Assembly (NCBI GenBank): GCA_001801405.1
Contig: MGXQ01000080.1
Coordinates: forward strand, 1-12,732
DNA length: 12,732 bases
Direction: 5' to 3'
DNA from: Gammaproteobacteria bacterium RIFCSPHIGHO2_02_FULL_42_13
GTDB taxonomy: Bacteria; Pseudomonadota; Gammaproteobacteria; UBA12402
The notes beneath the pieces are model-generated. The model was not told the origin of the DNA. It ran no database searches and saw only the letters and a program-made list of their open reading frames with translations. A program made the translations under genes and the position numbers. Below are positions 1 to 5,783 of this stretch, one piece after another (positions within the stretch are counted from its first letter, which is position 1; each line of letters begins with the position of its first letter).

Positions 1-70
1 ACCGCCGTATGCGACATCGCACGTACGGTGGTGTGAGAGGACGGCGAGGTGACTCGCCTCCTACTCGATT
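1..70 (+). mobile_element. 3' end of a group II intron (domains V and VI), probable class IIC
   Basis: Only the last two RNA domains of the intron are in the window; the rest lies upstream. Bases 1-32 fold as domain V: a lower helix 1-9/24-32, a two-base bulge C22-G23, an upper helix 10-13/18-21 and a four-base loop 14-17. The position of the catalytic triad reads C3-G4-C5, with G4 facing T29 as the expected wobble; CGC instead of AGC is known from group IIC introns such as the Oceanobacillus iheyensis one. Bases 35-66 fold as domain VI: 43-48 pairs with 53-58 around a GTGA loop, 38-41 with 59-62 and 35-37 with 64-66, leaving A63 bulged as the likely branch point, about 7 nt from the 3' end. 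The exact 3' splice junction (about 69-70) is inferred. Any intron-encoded reverse transcriptase would be outside the window. Confidence 0.8.
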
Positions 71-86
71 AAGGTGAATAAATATT

Positions 87-137
87 CCCGTATTCCGCTT
101 CGCTCCATACGGGCTACATTTGCTGCGTAGCAGATTC
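87..137 (+). repeat. Palindromic dispersed-repeat copy 1 upstream of dusA
   Basis: A 7-bp perfect stem (CCCGTAT at 87-93, ATACGGG at 107-113) encloses a 13-base loop containing GCTTCGCTCC, followed by GGCTAC and then a second small hairpin (TGCT/AGCA around 121-132) leading into CAGATTCAAA. The same modules recur in the spacer at 5691-5750 in the other orientation, which suggests a repeat family of intergenic spacers. Family membership is inferred from two copies in the window only. Confidence 0.55.
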
Positions 138-159
138 AAATGACAAAAATATTGAAACC

Positions 160-1113
160 ATGACTAAACCAATATCCCACCGTATCTGCATCGCCCCGAT
201 GCTAAAATATACTGATCGTTATTATCGTTATTTGATGCGTCTGATGACAAAACATACGATGTTATATACCGAAATGGTGGTTGCGCATTCGATCAATGAT
301 CAAAGTGAAAAACGTCTCTTGGATTATCATGCGATTGAACATCCGGTGGCATTACAGTTGATCGGTAACGATCCCGCTGTTTTGGTACAAGGCGCCTTAT
401 TAGGCGAGCGCTATGGCTATGATGAAATTAATTTGAATTTGGGTTGCCCCAGCAATCGCGTTAAAAAAGCGGGATTTGGTGGTGTTATGATGGCTGATGT
501 GGCATTGAGTGTTGATTGTTTTCGAGCAATGCAAGAAGCGGTAAAAATGCCGGTAACGATAAAAATTCGCTTGAGTCATCAGGAAGAATTTATTTGTTCA
601 GATTTTGCCGATTTTGTTCGTCAATCGAGCGAAGCAGGGTGTCGGGTTTTTATCATTCATGCGCGAACGATGCTGGATCAAAAGCGCCCGGCCAGAGCAC
701 ATCGTCACTCAGCGGTTAATTATGAAGCCGTGTATCAGCTCAAACGCGATTTTCCAGATTTAGAAATTGTTATCAATGGTGGTATTGCGTCGATTGAATC
801 GATGCAAGTGCATTTAAAGCATGTGGATGGCGTGATGGTTGGTCAAGCAGCTTGCCGTGATCCTTATTTATTTTCAGCGGTGGATCGCGTATTTTTCGCA
901 GATGATCATGAAGCGCCCTCCCGACAAGATATTTTAAACCAATATTTAGATTATGTTGAAAAAGAATCGGTCGATGATTTGCCCAAACGCCAATATATGT
1001 TACGTCATATCGTGAATTTGTTTCGCGGCATGCCTGGTGCCAATGAATTGCGCAAAGAATCGGCAGAATATGCTCGACAAGGAAGCATGCGAAAAATGCG
1101 CAAGTTATATTAG
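160..1113 (+). CDS. dusA: tRNA-dihydrouridine(20/20a) synthase DusA
   Basis: FMN-dependent, NADPH-using enzyme that reduces uridine to dihydrouridine in the D-loop of tRNAs in the cytoplasm. The 317-aa protein is slightly shorter than Escherichia coli DusA. Visible motifs: IAPMLKYTDR near residues 11-20 at the first strand of the TIM barrel; LYTEMV at 35-40; NLGCPSNRV at 93-101 with the catalytic acid Cys96; KIRL at 135-138; HAR at 167-169; INGGIAS near 205-211; and the FMN-phosphate-binding GVMVGQAACRDP segment. The C-terminal region is the usual helical tRNA-binding domain (LFRGMPGANELR). No Shine-Dalgarno sequence is visible before the ATG at 160; the start is chosen because the domain begins there. 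The family assignment is firm; the DusA rather than DusB/C subtype rests on the TDR, LYTEM and VYQLKRDFP segments. It stands alone, between the intron/repeat and a bidirectional terminator. Confidence 0.95.
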   Translation: MTKPISHRICIAPMLKYTDRYYRYLMRLMTKHTMLYTEMVVAHSINDQSEKRLLDYHAIEHPVALQLIGNDPAVLVQGALLGERYGYDEINLNLGCPSNRVKKAGFGGVMMADVALSVDCFRAMQEAVKMPVTIKIRLSHQEEFICSDFADFVRQSSEAGCRVFIIHARTMLDQKRPARAHRHSAVNYEAVYQLKRDFPDLEIVINGGIASIESMQVHLKHVDGVMVGQAACRDPYLFSAVDRVFFADDHEAPSRQDILNQYLDYVEKESVDDLPKRQYMLRHIVNLFRGMPGANELRKESAEYARQGSMRKMRKLY

Positions 1114-1127
1114 AAATAAAAGGCCAA

Positions 1128-1158
1128 AAAAAACGCCGGAATAAATCCGGCGTTTTTT
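1128..1158. terminator. Bidirectional intrinsic terminator between dusA and the outer-membrane protein gene
   Basis: A GC-rich stem (CGCCGGA / TCCGGCG) around a five-base ATAAA loop is flanked by an A-run on the left and a T-run on the right, so the pairing extends to about 13 bp and gives a T-tract on either strand. It lies between the 3' ends of two converging genes, where it can stop transcription from both. Confidence 0.9.
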
Positions 1159-1174
1159 GTTTTTACTTAACGAA

Positions 1175-1876
1175 TTAAGCAAAATTCCATAACAGATCCA
1201 ACCCAATGGTATCCGGTGTTGCAGCAAATACATTATGCCAGTTTGAAGGGGCAAAATAATGATTATATGCAAAGCGTGCACCAAATTGTTGATAGTTATA
1301 TTGGCAACCCATACCACCATTAAAGGCAAAGCCATTATAATATTCTGTGGCTGCAGTGGCAGTAGCACCGCCTGCACGAGACCAAGAGTTATAATAGGTA
1401 GATGTGCGCAGATAGTTTACACCACCTTTTGCGAAAGCTTCAAAACCATAGCTTAATGGCATGTAATAATAACCATTGTAGTAAAAGTCGTATGGTGTAC
1501 GAATATCTACTTTACCATAGGATTGATTTGTCGTCATATCACTGGCTTTATACCCTTGTGTACCAATATAGGTATAACCGAATTCATGTCCGAAGCTACG
1601 TGAGAAACGTTGGCCTACAAACAGGCTAAATCCAGTACCTTTGTGATCGAGGTTGTAAGTTGGTTGATTAGCATTGACAGACGTTGTGATGTTGCCATCA
1701 GCATTTCCTGCATAACCAGATGATAATGCAGCATTGTAATTAGCACCAGCACCGACGTACCAAGTGTTAATATGGGGAGCAGGGGCACGATAAGCACCAG
1801 CGCCTGCAGCAAAAGCGAAACCACTGACAGCTAAACCAGCTGCGGCGATAACACTTGTAACTAAAATTTTGTTCAT
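1175..1876 (-). CDS. Probable outer-membrane beta-barrel protein with signal peptide
   Basis: A 233-aa protein of unknown specific function. Residues 1-23 form a Sec signal peptide (MNKILVTS..., hydrophobic core, FAFA before the predicted cut). The mature part is rich in Tyr, Gly, Asn and Ala with alternating aromatic/polar strands (NTWYVGAGANYN, FSLFVGQRFS, GHEFGYTYIG, DFYYNGYYYMP, FNGGMGCQYNYQQ, ARFAYNHYF) and ends in DLLWNFA, typical of small 8-stranded OmpA-like/OmpW-like barrels, though the last residue is Ala rather than Phe. The start at 1876 is preferred over an upstream in-frame start because it opens the signal peptide and is preceded by AGAGGA at suitable spacing. It is monocistronic, converging on dusA and facing away from map's 3' end. 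Likely localised to the outer membrane as a client of the BamA/Skp machinery encoded downstream; role (adhesin, porin or structural) cannot be told. Confidence 0.8.
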   Translation of the reverse strand: MNKILVTSVIAAAGLAVSGFAFAAGAGAYRAPAPHINTWYVGAGANYNAALSSGYAGNADGNITTSVNANQPTYNLDHKGTGFSLFVGQRFSRSFGHEFGYTYIGTQGYKASDMTTNQSYGKVDIRTPYDFYYNGYYYMPLSYGFEAFAKGGVNYLRTSTYYNSWSRAGGATATAATEYYNGFAFNGGMGCQYNYQQFGARFAYNHYFAPSNWHNVFAATPDTIGLDLLWNFA

Positions 1877-1916
1877 ACTAAAGAGTCCTCTTATTTCATC
1901 ATTAAAATTAACGTTA

Positions 1917-1940
1917 AATTCATCCAACCGTGGACGAATT
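1917..1940 (-). promoter_or_regulatory. Hairpin in the 5' leader of the outer-membrane protein gene
   Basis: Read on the minus strand, 1932-1940 and 1917-1925 form a 9-bp stem (AATTCGTCC with GGATGAATT, one G-U pair) around a six-base loop, about 40 nt upstream of the start codon. A 10-bp perfect palindrome TTAACGTTAA follows at 1908-1917. These may be an mRNA-stabilising structure or a protein-binding site; no specific regulator is identifiable. Confidence 0.35.
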
Positions 1941-1951
1941 AGAAACAGCAT

Positions 1952-2239
1952 ATCGATAAATACAGAAAAAATCTAGCTTTTCACGCTGTTTTTTTTAAAA
2001 AAACGAAAAAAGTTGTTTTTTTTTATTATTTTTTAAGAATTTTTTCAAAAAATTGAAAAGCTACTTATTAAATGTTTATTTAAGTTATATAAAATATAAA
2101 AATTAACACTTAACGCCGTGCATTTTACGAATAATAAAAAAAAACGCAAGTAAAGTTGTAAAGTTCTATTATTAATTCGCCGAAACGTATTAAAATTAAT
2201 AAAAACAGAACAATAAAAAATCAAACATATTATTTTTGA
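1952..2239. other. AT-rich intergenic region with A/T tracts, no gene seen
   Basis: Spacer between the barrel-protein gene and map, both on the minus strand. It has runs of 6-9 A or T between about 1991 and 2050 and again at 2136-2144, and a 10-bp inverted repeat TAGCTTTTCA (1974-1983) / TGAAAAGCTA (2054-2063) framing the densest part. It should contain the minus-strand promoter of the barrel-protein gene; one weak candidate is TTGCGT (2149-2144) with TAAAAT (2127-2122) at 16-bp spacing, but several equally weak matches exist in such AT-rich DNA. No credible coding sequence or RNA gene was found. Confidence 0.5.
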
Positions 2240-2240
2240 T
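2211..2240 (-). terminator. Weak AT-rich terminator-like hairpin after map
   Basis: On the minus strand, ATCAAA (2240-2235, touching the map stop codon) pairs with TTTGAT (2225-2220) and is followed by a run of T. The stem is short and entirely AT except for one G-C pair, so termination strength is doubtful. Confidence 0.35.
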
Positions 2241-3010
2241 TAGTTTTCTTTCTCTTTATTGCGCAAGGTGAGAATTTCATGACCAGTTTCAGTCACTAAA
2301 ATCGTATGTTCCCATTGTGCGGAAAGACTATGGTCTTTTGTAACCACTGTCCAGCCATCGGGCAAACATTTAATGTGACGTTTTCCGGCGTTAATCATCG
2401 GTTCGATCGTAAAAATCATTCCGGGTTGCAAGAGAACACCAGTTCCCGCGATACCATAATGTAAAACGCTCGGCTCTTCATGAAATTGTTTGCCAATGCC
2501 GTGACCACAATATTCTCTGACTACTGAAAAATGGTTTGTCTCTGCATGGGCTTGAATAACCGCGCCGATATCGCCTAAATGTGCGTTCGGTTTTACTTGG
2601 TTGATGCCTAGAAATAAACATTCTCGTGTGACGCGCATTAAGCGTTCAGCGAGCGTTGACGGGGTTCCAATACAAAACATTTTGCTGGTGTCACCATGAT
2701 AGCCATCTTTTATAACGGTAATATCAAGATTAACAATATCGCCGGATTTTAGTTTTCGATCGCCTGGAATGCCGTGACAAACCTGCTGATTAACGGAAGT
2801 GCAAATGCTTTTTGGAAAGCCTTTATAGTTAAGTGGCGCTGGAATGGCTTTTTGGACATTAACTATATAGTCATGACAGAGCTGGTCGAGAGCCTCAGTC
2901 GTTACCCCCGCTTTTACATGAGGGTGGATCATGTCGAGCACTTCGGCGGCCAGGCGGCCGGCTACCCGCATTTTTTCGATTTCTTTGGGCGTTTTTATGA
3001 ATATGCTCAT
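2240..3010 (-). CDS. map: Methionine aminopeptidase type I
   Basis: Cytosolic metalloprotease that removes the initiator methionine from nascent proteins. The 256-aa product has the full pita-bread fold length (Escherichia coli: 264 aa). Metal ligands are all present: Asp96 and Asp107 (DIT, GDTSKMF), His170 (CGHGIGKQFHEEP), Glu203 (TIEPMI) and Glu234 (WEHTILVTETG), with the substrate-binding His79 (CHGIPGDR) and His177. The start at 3010 (MSIFIKTPKEIEKM) is chosen because it matches the family's N-terminus; the longer in-frame extension to 3133 runs through the rpsB promoter region and looks non-coding. The Shine-Dalgarno sequence is weak. It is divergent from rpsB, as in many gammaproteobacteria, which fits its link to translation. 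Confidence 0.96.
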   Translation of the reverse strand: MSIFIKTPKEIEKMRVAGRLAAEVLDMIHPHVKAGVTTEALDQLCHDYIVNVQKAIPAPLNYKGFPKSICTSVNQQVCHGIPGDRKLKSGDIVNLDITVIKDGYHGDTSKMFCIGTPSTLAERLMRVTRECLFLGINQVKPNAHLGDIGAVIQAHAETNHFSVVREYCGHGIGKQFHEEPSVLHYGIAGTGVLLQPGMIFTIEPMINAGKRHIKCLPDGWTVVTKDHSLSAQWEHTILVTETGHEILTLRNKEKEN

Positions 3011-3027
3011 GTTTTTGCCTATACAAA

Positions 3028-3056
3028 TTGTTGTATTGAAAAAAGTATGGTATAAA
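3028..3056 (+). promoter_or_regulatory. Probable sigma-70 promoter of the rpsB operon
   Basis: A TATAAA -10 box at 3051-3056 is preceded by TGG, giving an extended -10 (TGn). A weak -35 TTGTTG lies at 3028-3033 with a 17-bp spacer. The predicted start near 3063 leaves a leader of about 140 nt before rpsB. Confidence 0.55.
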
Positions 3057-3065
3057 CCGGCACAG

Positions 3066-3203
3066 TGAATATCAATGTAAATATTCATTAAAAACACACC
3101 CGCGTCGACAACTATGGCTGGGGTGCTGATCATCTGTTAAGCAGATTGAGAGGTGCAGTCGTAGGACGAGGGGAGGCATAAACCCCAGAGGAGACTTTAA
3201 GTT
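3066..3203 (+). promoter_or_regulatory. Structured rpsB leader, probable S2 autoregulatory RNA
   Basis: The untranslated leader has several local helices: TGAATAT/ATATTCA (3066-3072/3081-3087), CACCC/GGGTG around 3096-3125, ATCTG/CAGAT near 3132-3146, and GGGG (3170-3173) with CCCC (3183-3186) around AGGCATAAA, just before the Shine-Dalgarno AGGAG at 3189-3193. Gammaproteobacterial rpsB genes are known to carry a conserved leader through which S2 represses its own operon; position and the GGGGAGGCATAAACCCC element fit that, but the match to the family model was not computed. Confidence 0.55.
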
Positions 3204-4076
3204 ATGGCTACGATGAAAGATTTATTGCGTGCGGGCGTCCATTTCGGACATCAATCCCGCTATTGGAATCCCAAAATGGCCCCGTATATATATGGAGTTC
3301 GAGATAAGGTTCATATTATTAACCTCGAAAAGACGTTACCCATGCTCAACGAATCCATTGAATTTTTAGCTAATGTAGCGGCTCACAAAGGTAAGATTTT
3401 GTTTGTAGGGACGAAATTAGCGGCGAAAAGCTTGGTAAAAAAAGCGGCAGAGCGCATTGACATGCCTTATGTGGATTGGCGTTGGTTGGGTGGCATGTTA
3501 ACCAATTATAAGACGATTCGTCATTCTGTTAAGCGATTGAAGGTGCTAGAAAAGCAATTTGAGAAACAAGACTTTGGCAAGTTGACGAAAAAAGAGATTT
3601 TGCAGCTAACACGTGAAAAGGATAAATTAGCTCGAAATTTGGGTGGCATCAAAGAGATGGGTGGATTGCCCGATGTTTTATTTGTTATTGACGTGGGTCA
3701 TGAGCGCAATGCCATCAAGGAAGCGCAAAAATTACATATTCCAATCGTGGCTGTCGTGGATACCGTCTATAGTCCTGATGGTATTGATTATGTTATCCCG
3801 GGGAATGACGATGCCATTCGTTCGATTGAATTATATTTAAATGCGATTGTTGAAGGCGTGTTAGAAAAACGTGCTGAAGCGTCTTATTTAAACGAGGAGA
3901 AAAAAGAAGAGAAGAAAGAATCTGTAAAAATTAAAAAAGCGTCGAAAATCGAAGCAGTTGAAGAAGTTGAAGAAGTTGAAGAAGTCGAAGAAGTCGAAGA
4001 AGTCGAAGAAGTCGAAGAAGTCGAAGAAGTCGAAGAGGAGACTCCTGTCGACCAAAATGAAACGACGGAGGAATAA
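3204..4076 (+). CDS. rpsB: 30S ribosomal protein S2 with a repetitive acidic C-terminal tail
   Basis: Primary component of the 30S subunit, binding late in assembly between head and body and needed to hold S1. The N-terminal about 225 residues are canonical (MKDLLRAGVHFGHQSRYWNPKM, FVGTKLAAK, RWLGGMLTNYKTIRHSV, GGLPDVLFVIDVGHERNAIKEA, IPIVAVVDTVYSPDGIDYVIPGNDDAIRSI). At 290 aa it is about 50 residues longer than Escherichia coli S2; the extra part is a Lys/Glu-rich stretch followed by nine Val-Glu-Glu units (residues 252-278) and an acidic end. The tail is low-complexity and probably disordered or a charged helix. Shine-Dalgarno AGGAG sits 10 nt before the ATG. First gene of a tight operon with tsf 2 nt away; the last codons of rpsB contain the GGAGG that serves tsf. 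Confidence 0.97.
   Translation: MATMKDLLRAGVHFGHQSRYWNPKMAPYIYGVRDKVHIINLEKTLPMLNESIEFLANVAAHKGKILFVGTKLAAKSLVKKAAERIDMPYVDWRWLGGMLTNYKTIRHSVKRLKVLEKQFEKQDFGKLTKKEILQLTREKDKLARNLGGIKEMGGLPDVLFVIDVGHERNAIKEAQKLHIPIVAVVDTVYSPDGIDYVIPGNDDAIRSIELYLNAIVEGVLEKRAEASYLNEEKKEEKKESVKIKKASKIEAVEEVEEVEEVEEVEEVEEVEEVEEVEEETPVDQNETTEE
3957..4037 (+). repeat. Nine tandem 9-bp repeats inside rpsB
   Basis: Nine in-frame units encode Val-Glu-Glu. The first three read GTTGAAGAA, the next five GTCGAAGAA and the last GTCGAAGAG. The grouping of the T and C variants suggests growth by slippage or unequal exchange. Because the unit is 9 bp, changes in copy number keep the reading frame. Confidence 0.95.
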
Positions 4077-4078
4077 TA

Positions 4079-4957
4079 ATGACGATTACCGCTGAGCAAG
4101 TTCGTGATTTACGCCAAGCAACCAGTTGTGGAATGATGGATTGTAAGAAAGCATTACAAGAATCCAATGGTGATATGACTCAAGCGGTTGAGCTCTTGCG
4201 CAAGAAAGGAATAGCGAAAGCGGCCGGTAAAGCGGGTCGTATTGCTGCAGAGGGCGTTATTCAATTGAAGGTTTGTGAAGAAGATAAAAAGGCGGCCTTG
4301 GTTGAAATTAATTGCGAGACTGATTTTGTTGCGCGAGATGAGAATTTTAAAAAATTTGCCACGCAAGTTGTTGATACCGTACTCGGCCATCAAATTGCGG
4401 ATGTTGATGTGTTAAAGAACACGTCTATTGATGGTGAGAAAACAGTTGAAAATGTTTGCCAAGAACTCGTGCTAAAATTAGGCGAAAATATTCAAGTGCG
4501 TCGCATTGCGTTATTGCAAAGCAATGATATTTTGGGAGCCTATGTGCATGGCGGCCGTATTGGTGCAGCGGTTGTCATGAGCGGTGGGACGGTGGATCTT
4601 GCAAAAGAAATTGCCATGCATGTGGTGGCGAACAAACCACAATATGTGTCACCGGACTTCGTGCCTGAAAATATTTTGGAAAAAGAAAAAGAAATTTATC
4701 GCGCGCAAGTATTAGAAAGCGGTAAGCCTCAGAATATCGTTGATAAAATTGTCGATGGCCGCGTTCAAAAGTTTTTAAAAGAAGCCTGTTTGATCTATCA
4801 ACCCTTTGTCAAAAATCCTGATATAACCGTGGAAGATTTGTTGAAAGAGAAAAAAGCCACCATACAATCTTTTATACGCATAGAATTGGGTGAAGGCATT
4901 GAAAAGAAAAAAGATAATTTTGCAGAAGAGGTCATGGAGCAAGTCAAAAAGAAATAA
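4079..4957 (+). CDS. tsf: Elongation factor Ts
   Basis: Guanine-nucleotide exchange factor that regenerates EF-Tu-GTP in the cytoplasm. The 292-aa protein matches the family length (Escherichia coli 283). The N-terminal UBA-like domain (about residues 1-50) holds LRQATSCGMMDCKKALQESNGDM and the core begins with ALVEINCETDFVARDENF, whose TDFV around residue 81-84 contacts the EF-Tu nucleotide site. The dimerisation/coiled-coil part and the C-terminal module (KEACLIYQPFVKNPDITVEDLL) are present. Its start codon is 2 nt after the rpsB stop, with GGAGG inside the rpsB end as ribosome-binding site, so translation is probably coupled. The rpsB-tsf pair is normally separated by a longer spacer. Confidence 0.97.
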   Translation: MTITAEQVRDLRQATSCGMMDCKKALQESNGDMTQAVELLRKKGIAKAAGKAGRIAAEGVIQLKVCEEDKKAALVEINCETDFVARDENFKKFATQVVDTVLGHQIADVDVLKNTSIDGEKTVENVCQELVLKLGENIQVRRIALLQSNDILGAYVHGGRIGAAVVMSGGTVDLAKEIAMHVVANKPQYVSPDFVPENILEKEKEIYRAQVLESGKPQNIVDKIVDGRVQKFLKEACLIYQPFVKNPDITVEDLLKEKKATIQSFIRIELGEGIEKKKDNFAEEVMEQVKKK

Positions 4958-4967
4958 CGCGGATACT

Positions 4968-5687
4968 ATGAAAAACACACAGCCTGTATACAATCGCATT
5001 TTATTGAAACTGAGTGGTGAAGCGTTATCAGGTGAAGGTGGATTTGGCGTCGGTGCCGAATCGCTTGATCGTATCGCGAGTAGCATTCGAGATTTGCATC
5101 AGCTTAATATTGAAATTGGCATGGTGATTGGCGGCGGCAATTTATTTCGCGGCGAAGCATTGGCGCAGCATGGGTTTGATCGGATTACGTCTGATCAAAT
5201 TGGAATGATGGCAACCATTATGAATGGGTTGGCGTTGCGAGATCGTTTTTTGCGAATTGGATTGCCGACGCATGTTATGTCTTCTATTGCGGTTCAAGGG
5301 ATTGTTGAAACTTATGATCGGTCATTAGCGATTGGTCATTTAAAGGCAAAGCATATTGTTATCTTTGTGGGCGGGACCGGTTGCCCATTGTTTTCAACGG
5401 ATTCCGCGGCGAGTTTGCGTGGTATTGAAATCGGCGCCGATATTATTTTAAAAGCAACGAAAGTGGACGGCGTTTATTCCGATGATCCCAAATCCAATCC
5501 AAATGCTGAGCGATTTGATCGTTTAACCTATCAAGATGTCTTAGAAAAACAATTAAAAGTGATGGATGCAACGGCCATTTGCCTAACGCGAGATTATCAT
5601 ATGCCATTGCGTGTTTTTAATATGAATACGCCAGGTATTTTAAAGAAAATTGTTTTAGGGTCAAACGATGGAACTCGTATTGAGTAG
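4968..5687 (+). CDS. pyrH: Uridylate kinase (UMP kinase)
   Basis: Phosphorylates UMP to UDP with ATP; a hexameric amino-acid-kinase-family enzyme of pyrimidine synthesis, usually activated by GTP and inhibited by UTP. At 239 aa it is full length. Motifs: LLKLSGEALSG (ATP/phosphate loop, about 12-22), GGGNLFRG (55-62), DQIGMMATIMNGLALRD (76-92), GGTGCPLFSTDSAA (about 135-148), KATKVDGVYSDDP and VMDATAICLTRD. The GTG-x-P position usually holds Asn; here it is Cys139. The start at 4968 gives the normal N-terminus; the longer in-frame extension overlaps tsf and is basic, unlike the family. The gap to tsf is 10 nt, with only a weak GCGGA as ribosome-binding site, so it is probably read through from rpsB-tsf. 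Confidence 0.96.
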   Translation: MKNTQPVYNRILLKLSGEALSGEGGFGVGAESLDRIASSIRDLHQLNIEIGMVIGGGNLFRGEALAQHGFDRITSDQIGMMATIMNGLALRDRFLRIGLPTHVMSSIAVQGIVETYDRSLAIGHLKAKHIVIFVGGTGCPLFSTDSAASLRGIEIGADIILKATKVDGVYSDDPKSNPNAERFDRLTYQDVLEKQLKVMDATAICLTRDYHMPLRVFNMNTPGILKKIVLGSNDGTRIE

Positions 5688-5690
5688 TAA

Positions 5691-5750
5691 CGTAGCCTTG
5701 GTGGAACGAGCAAAGCGAGTGAAACCCAGGGTTTTCATCTGCAAGCAGCG
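5691..5750 (-). repeat. Palindromic dispersed-repeat copy 2 between pyrH and frr
   Basis: Read on the minus strand this is a GCTGC-TT-GCAG hairpin, GATGAAAA, then an imperfect stem CCTGGGTTTC...CCACCAAGG around a loop with CGCTTTGCTCG, and GGCTACG. The loop word, the GGCTAC ending and the GCTGC..GCAGAT hairpin are shared with 87-137, although the two modules are in the opposite order. It begins within 5 nt of the pyrH stop codon and fills most of the spacer, upstream of the frr ribosome-binding site. No terminator-like T-run follows it. Confidence 0.55.
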
Positions 5751-5783
5751 GAGATTTCTTAATTTAAATTGAAGGAAGAATTT

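Noticed and set aside
140..163. Seven-codon leader ORF (MTKILKP) overlapping the dusA start as ATGA
   Set aside because: No Shine-Dalgarno precedes it and such short frames are common by chance; noted only because the overlap is of the coupling type.
1615..1824. Second minus-strand frame inside the barrel-protein gene
   Set aside because: It is an out-of-frame shadow of the barrel-protein gene without a ribosome-binding site.
3011..3133. Extension of map upstream to an earlier in-frame start
   Set aside because: The extra residues do not match the family N-terminus and overlap the rpsB promoter and leader.
3957..4037. CRISPR-like array
   Set aside because: The repeats are 9 bp, contiguous and in frame in rpsB, with no spacers.
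3884..4167. Antisense frames rich in Ser-Thr or Leu-Arg over the rpsB tail
   Set aside because: They are translations of the 9-bp repeat on the other strand, with no ribosome-binding site or independent support.
4890..4967. Upstream in-frame start for pyrH
   Set aside because: It would overlap tsf by 68 nt and add a basic stretch absent from PyrH proteins; 4968 gives the normal start.
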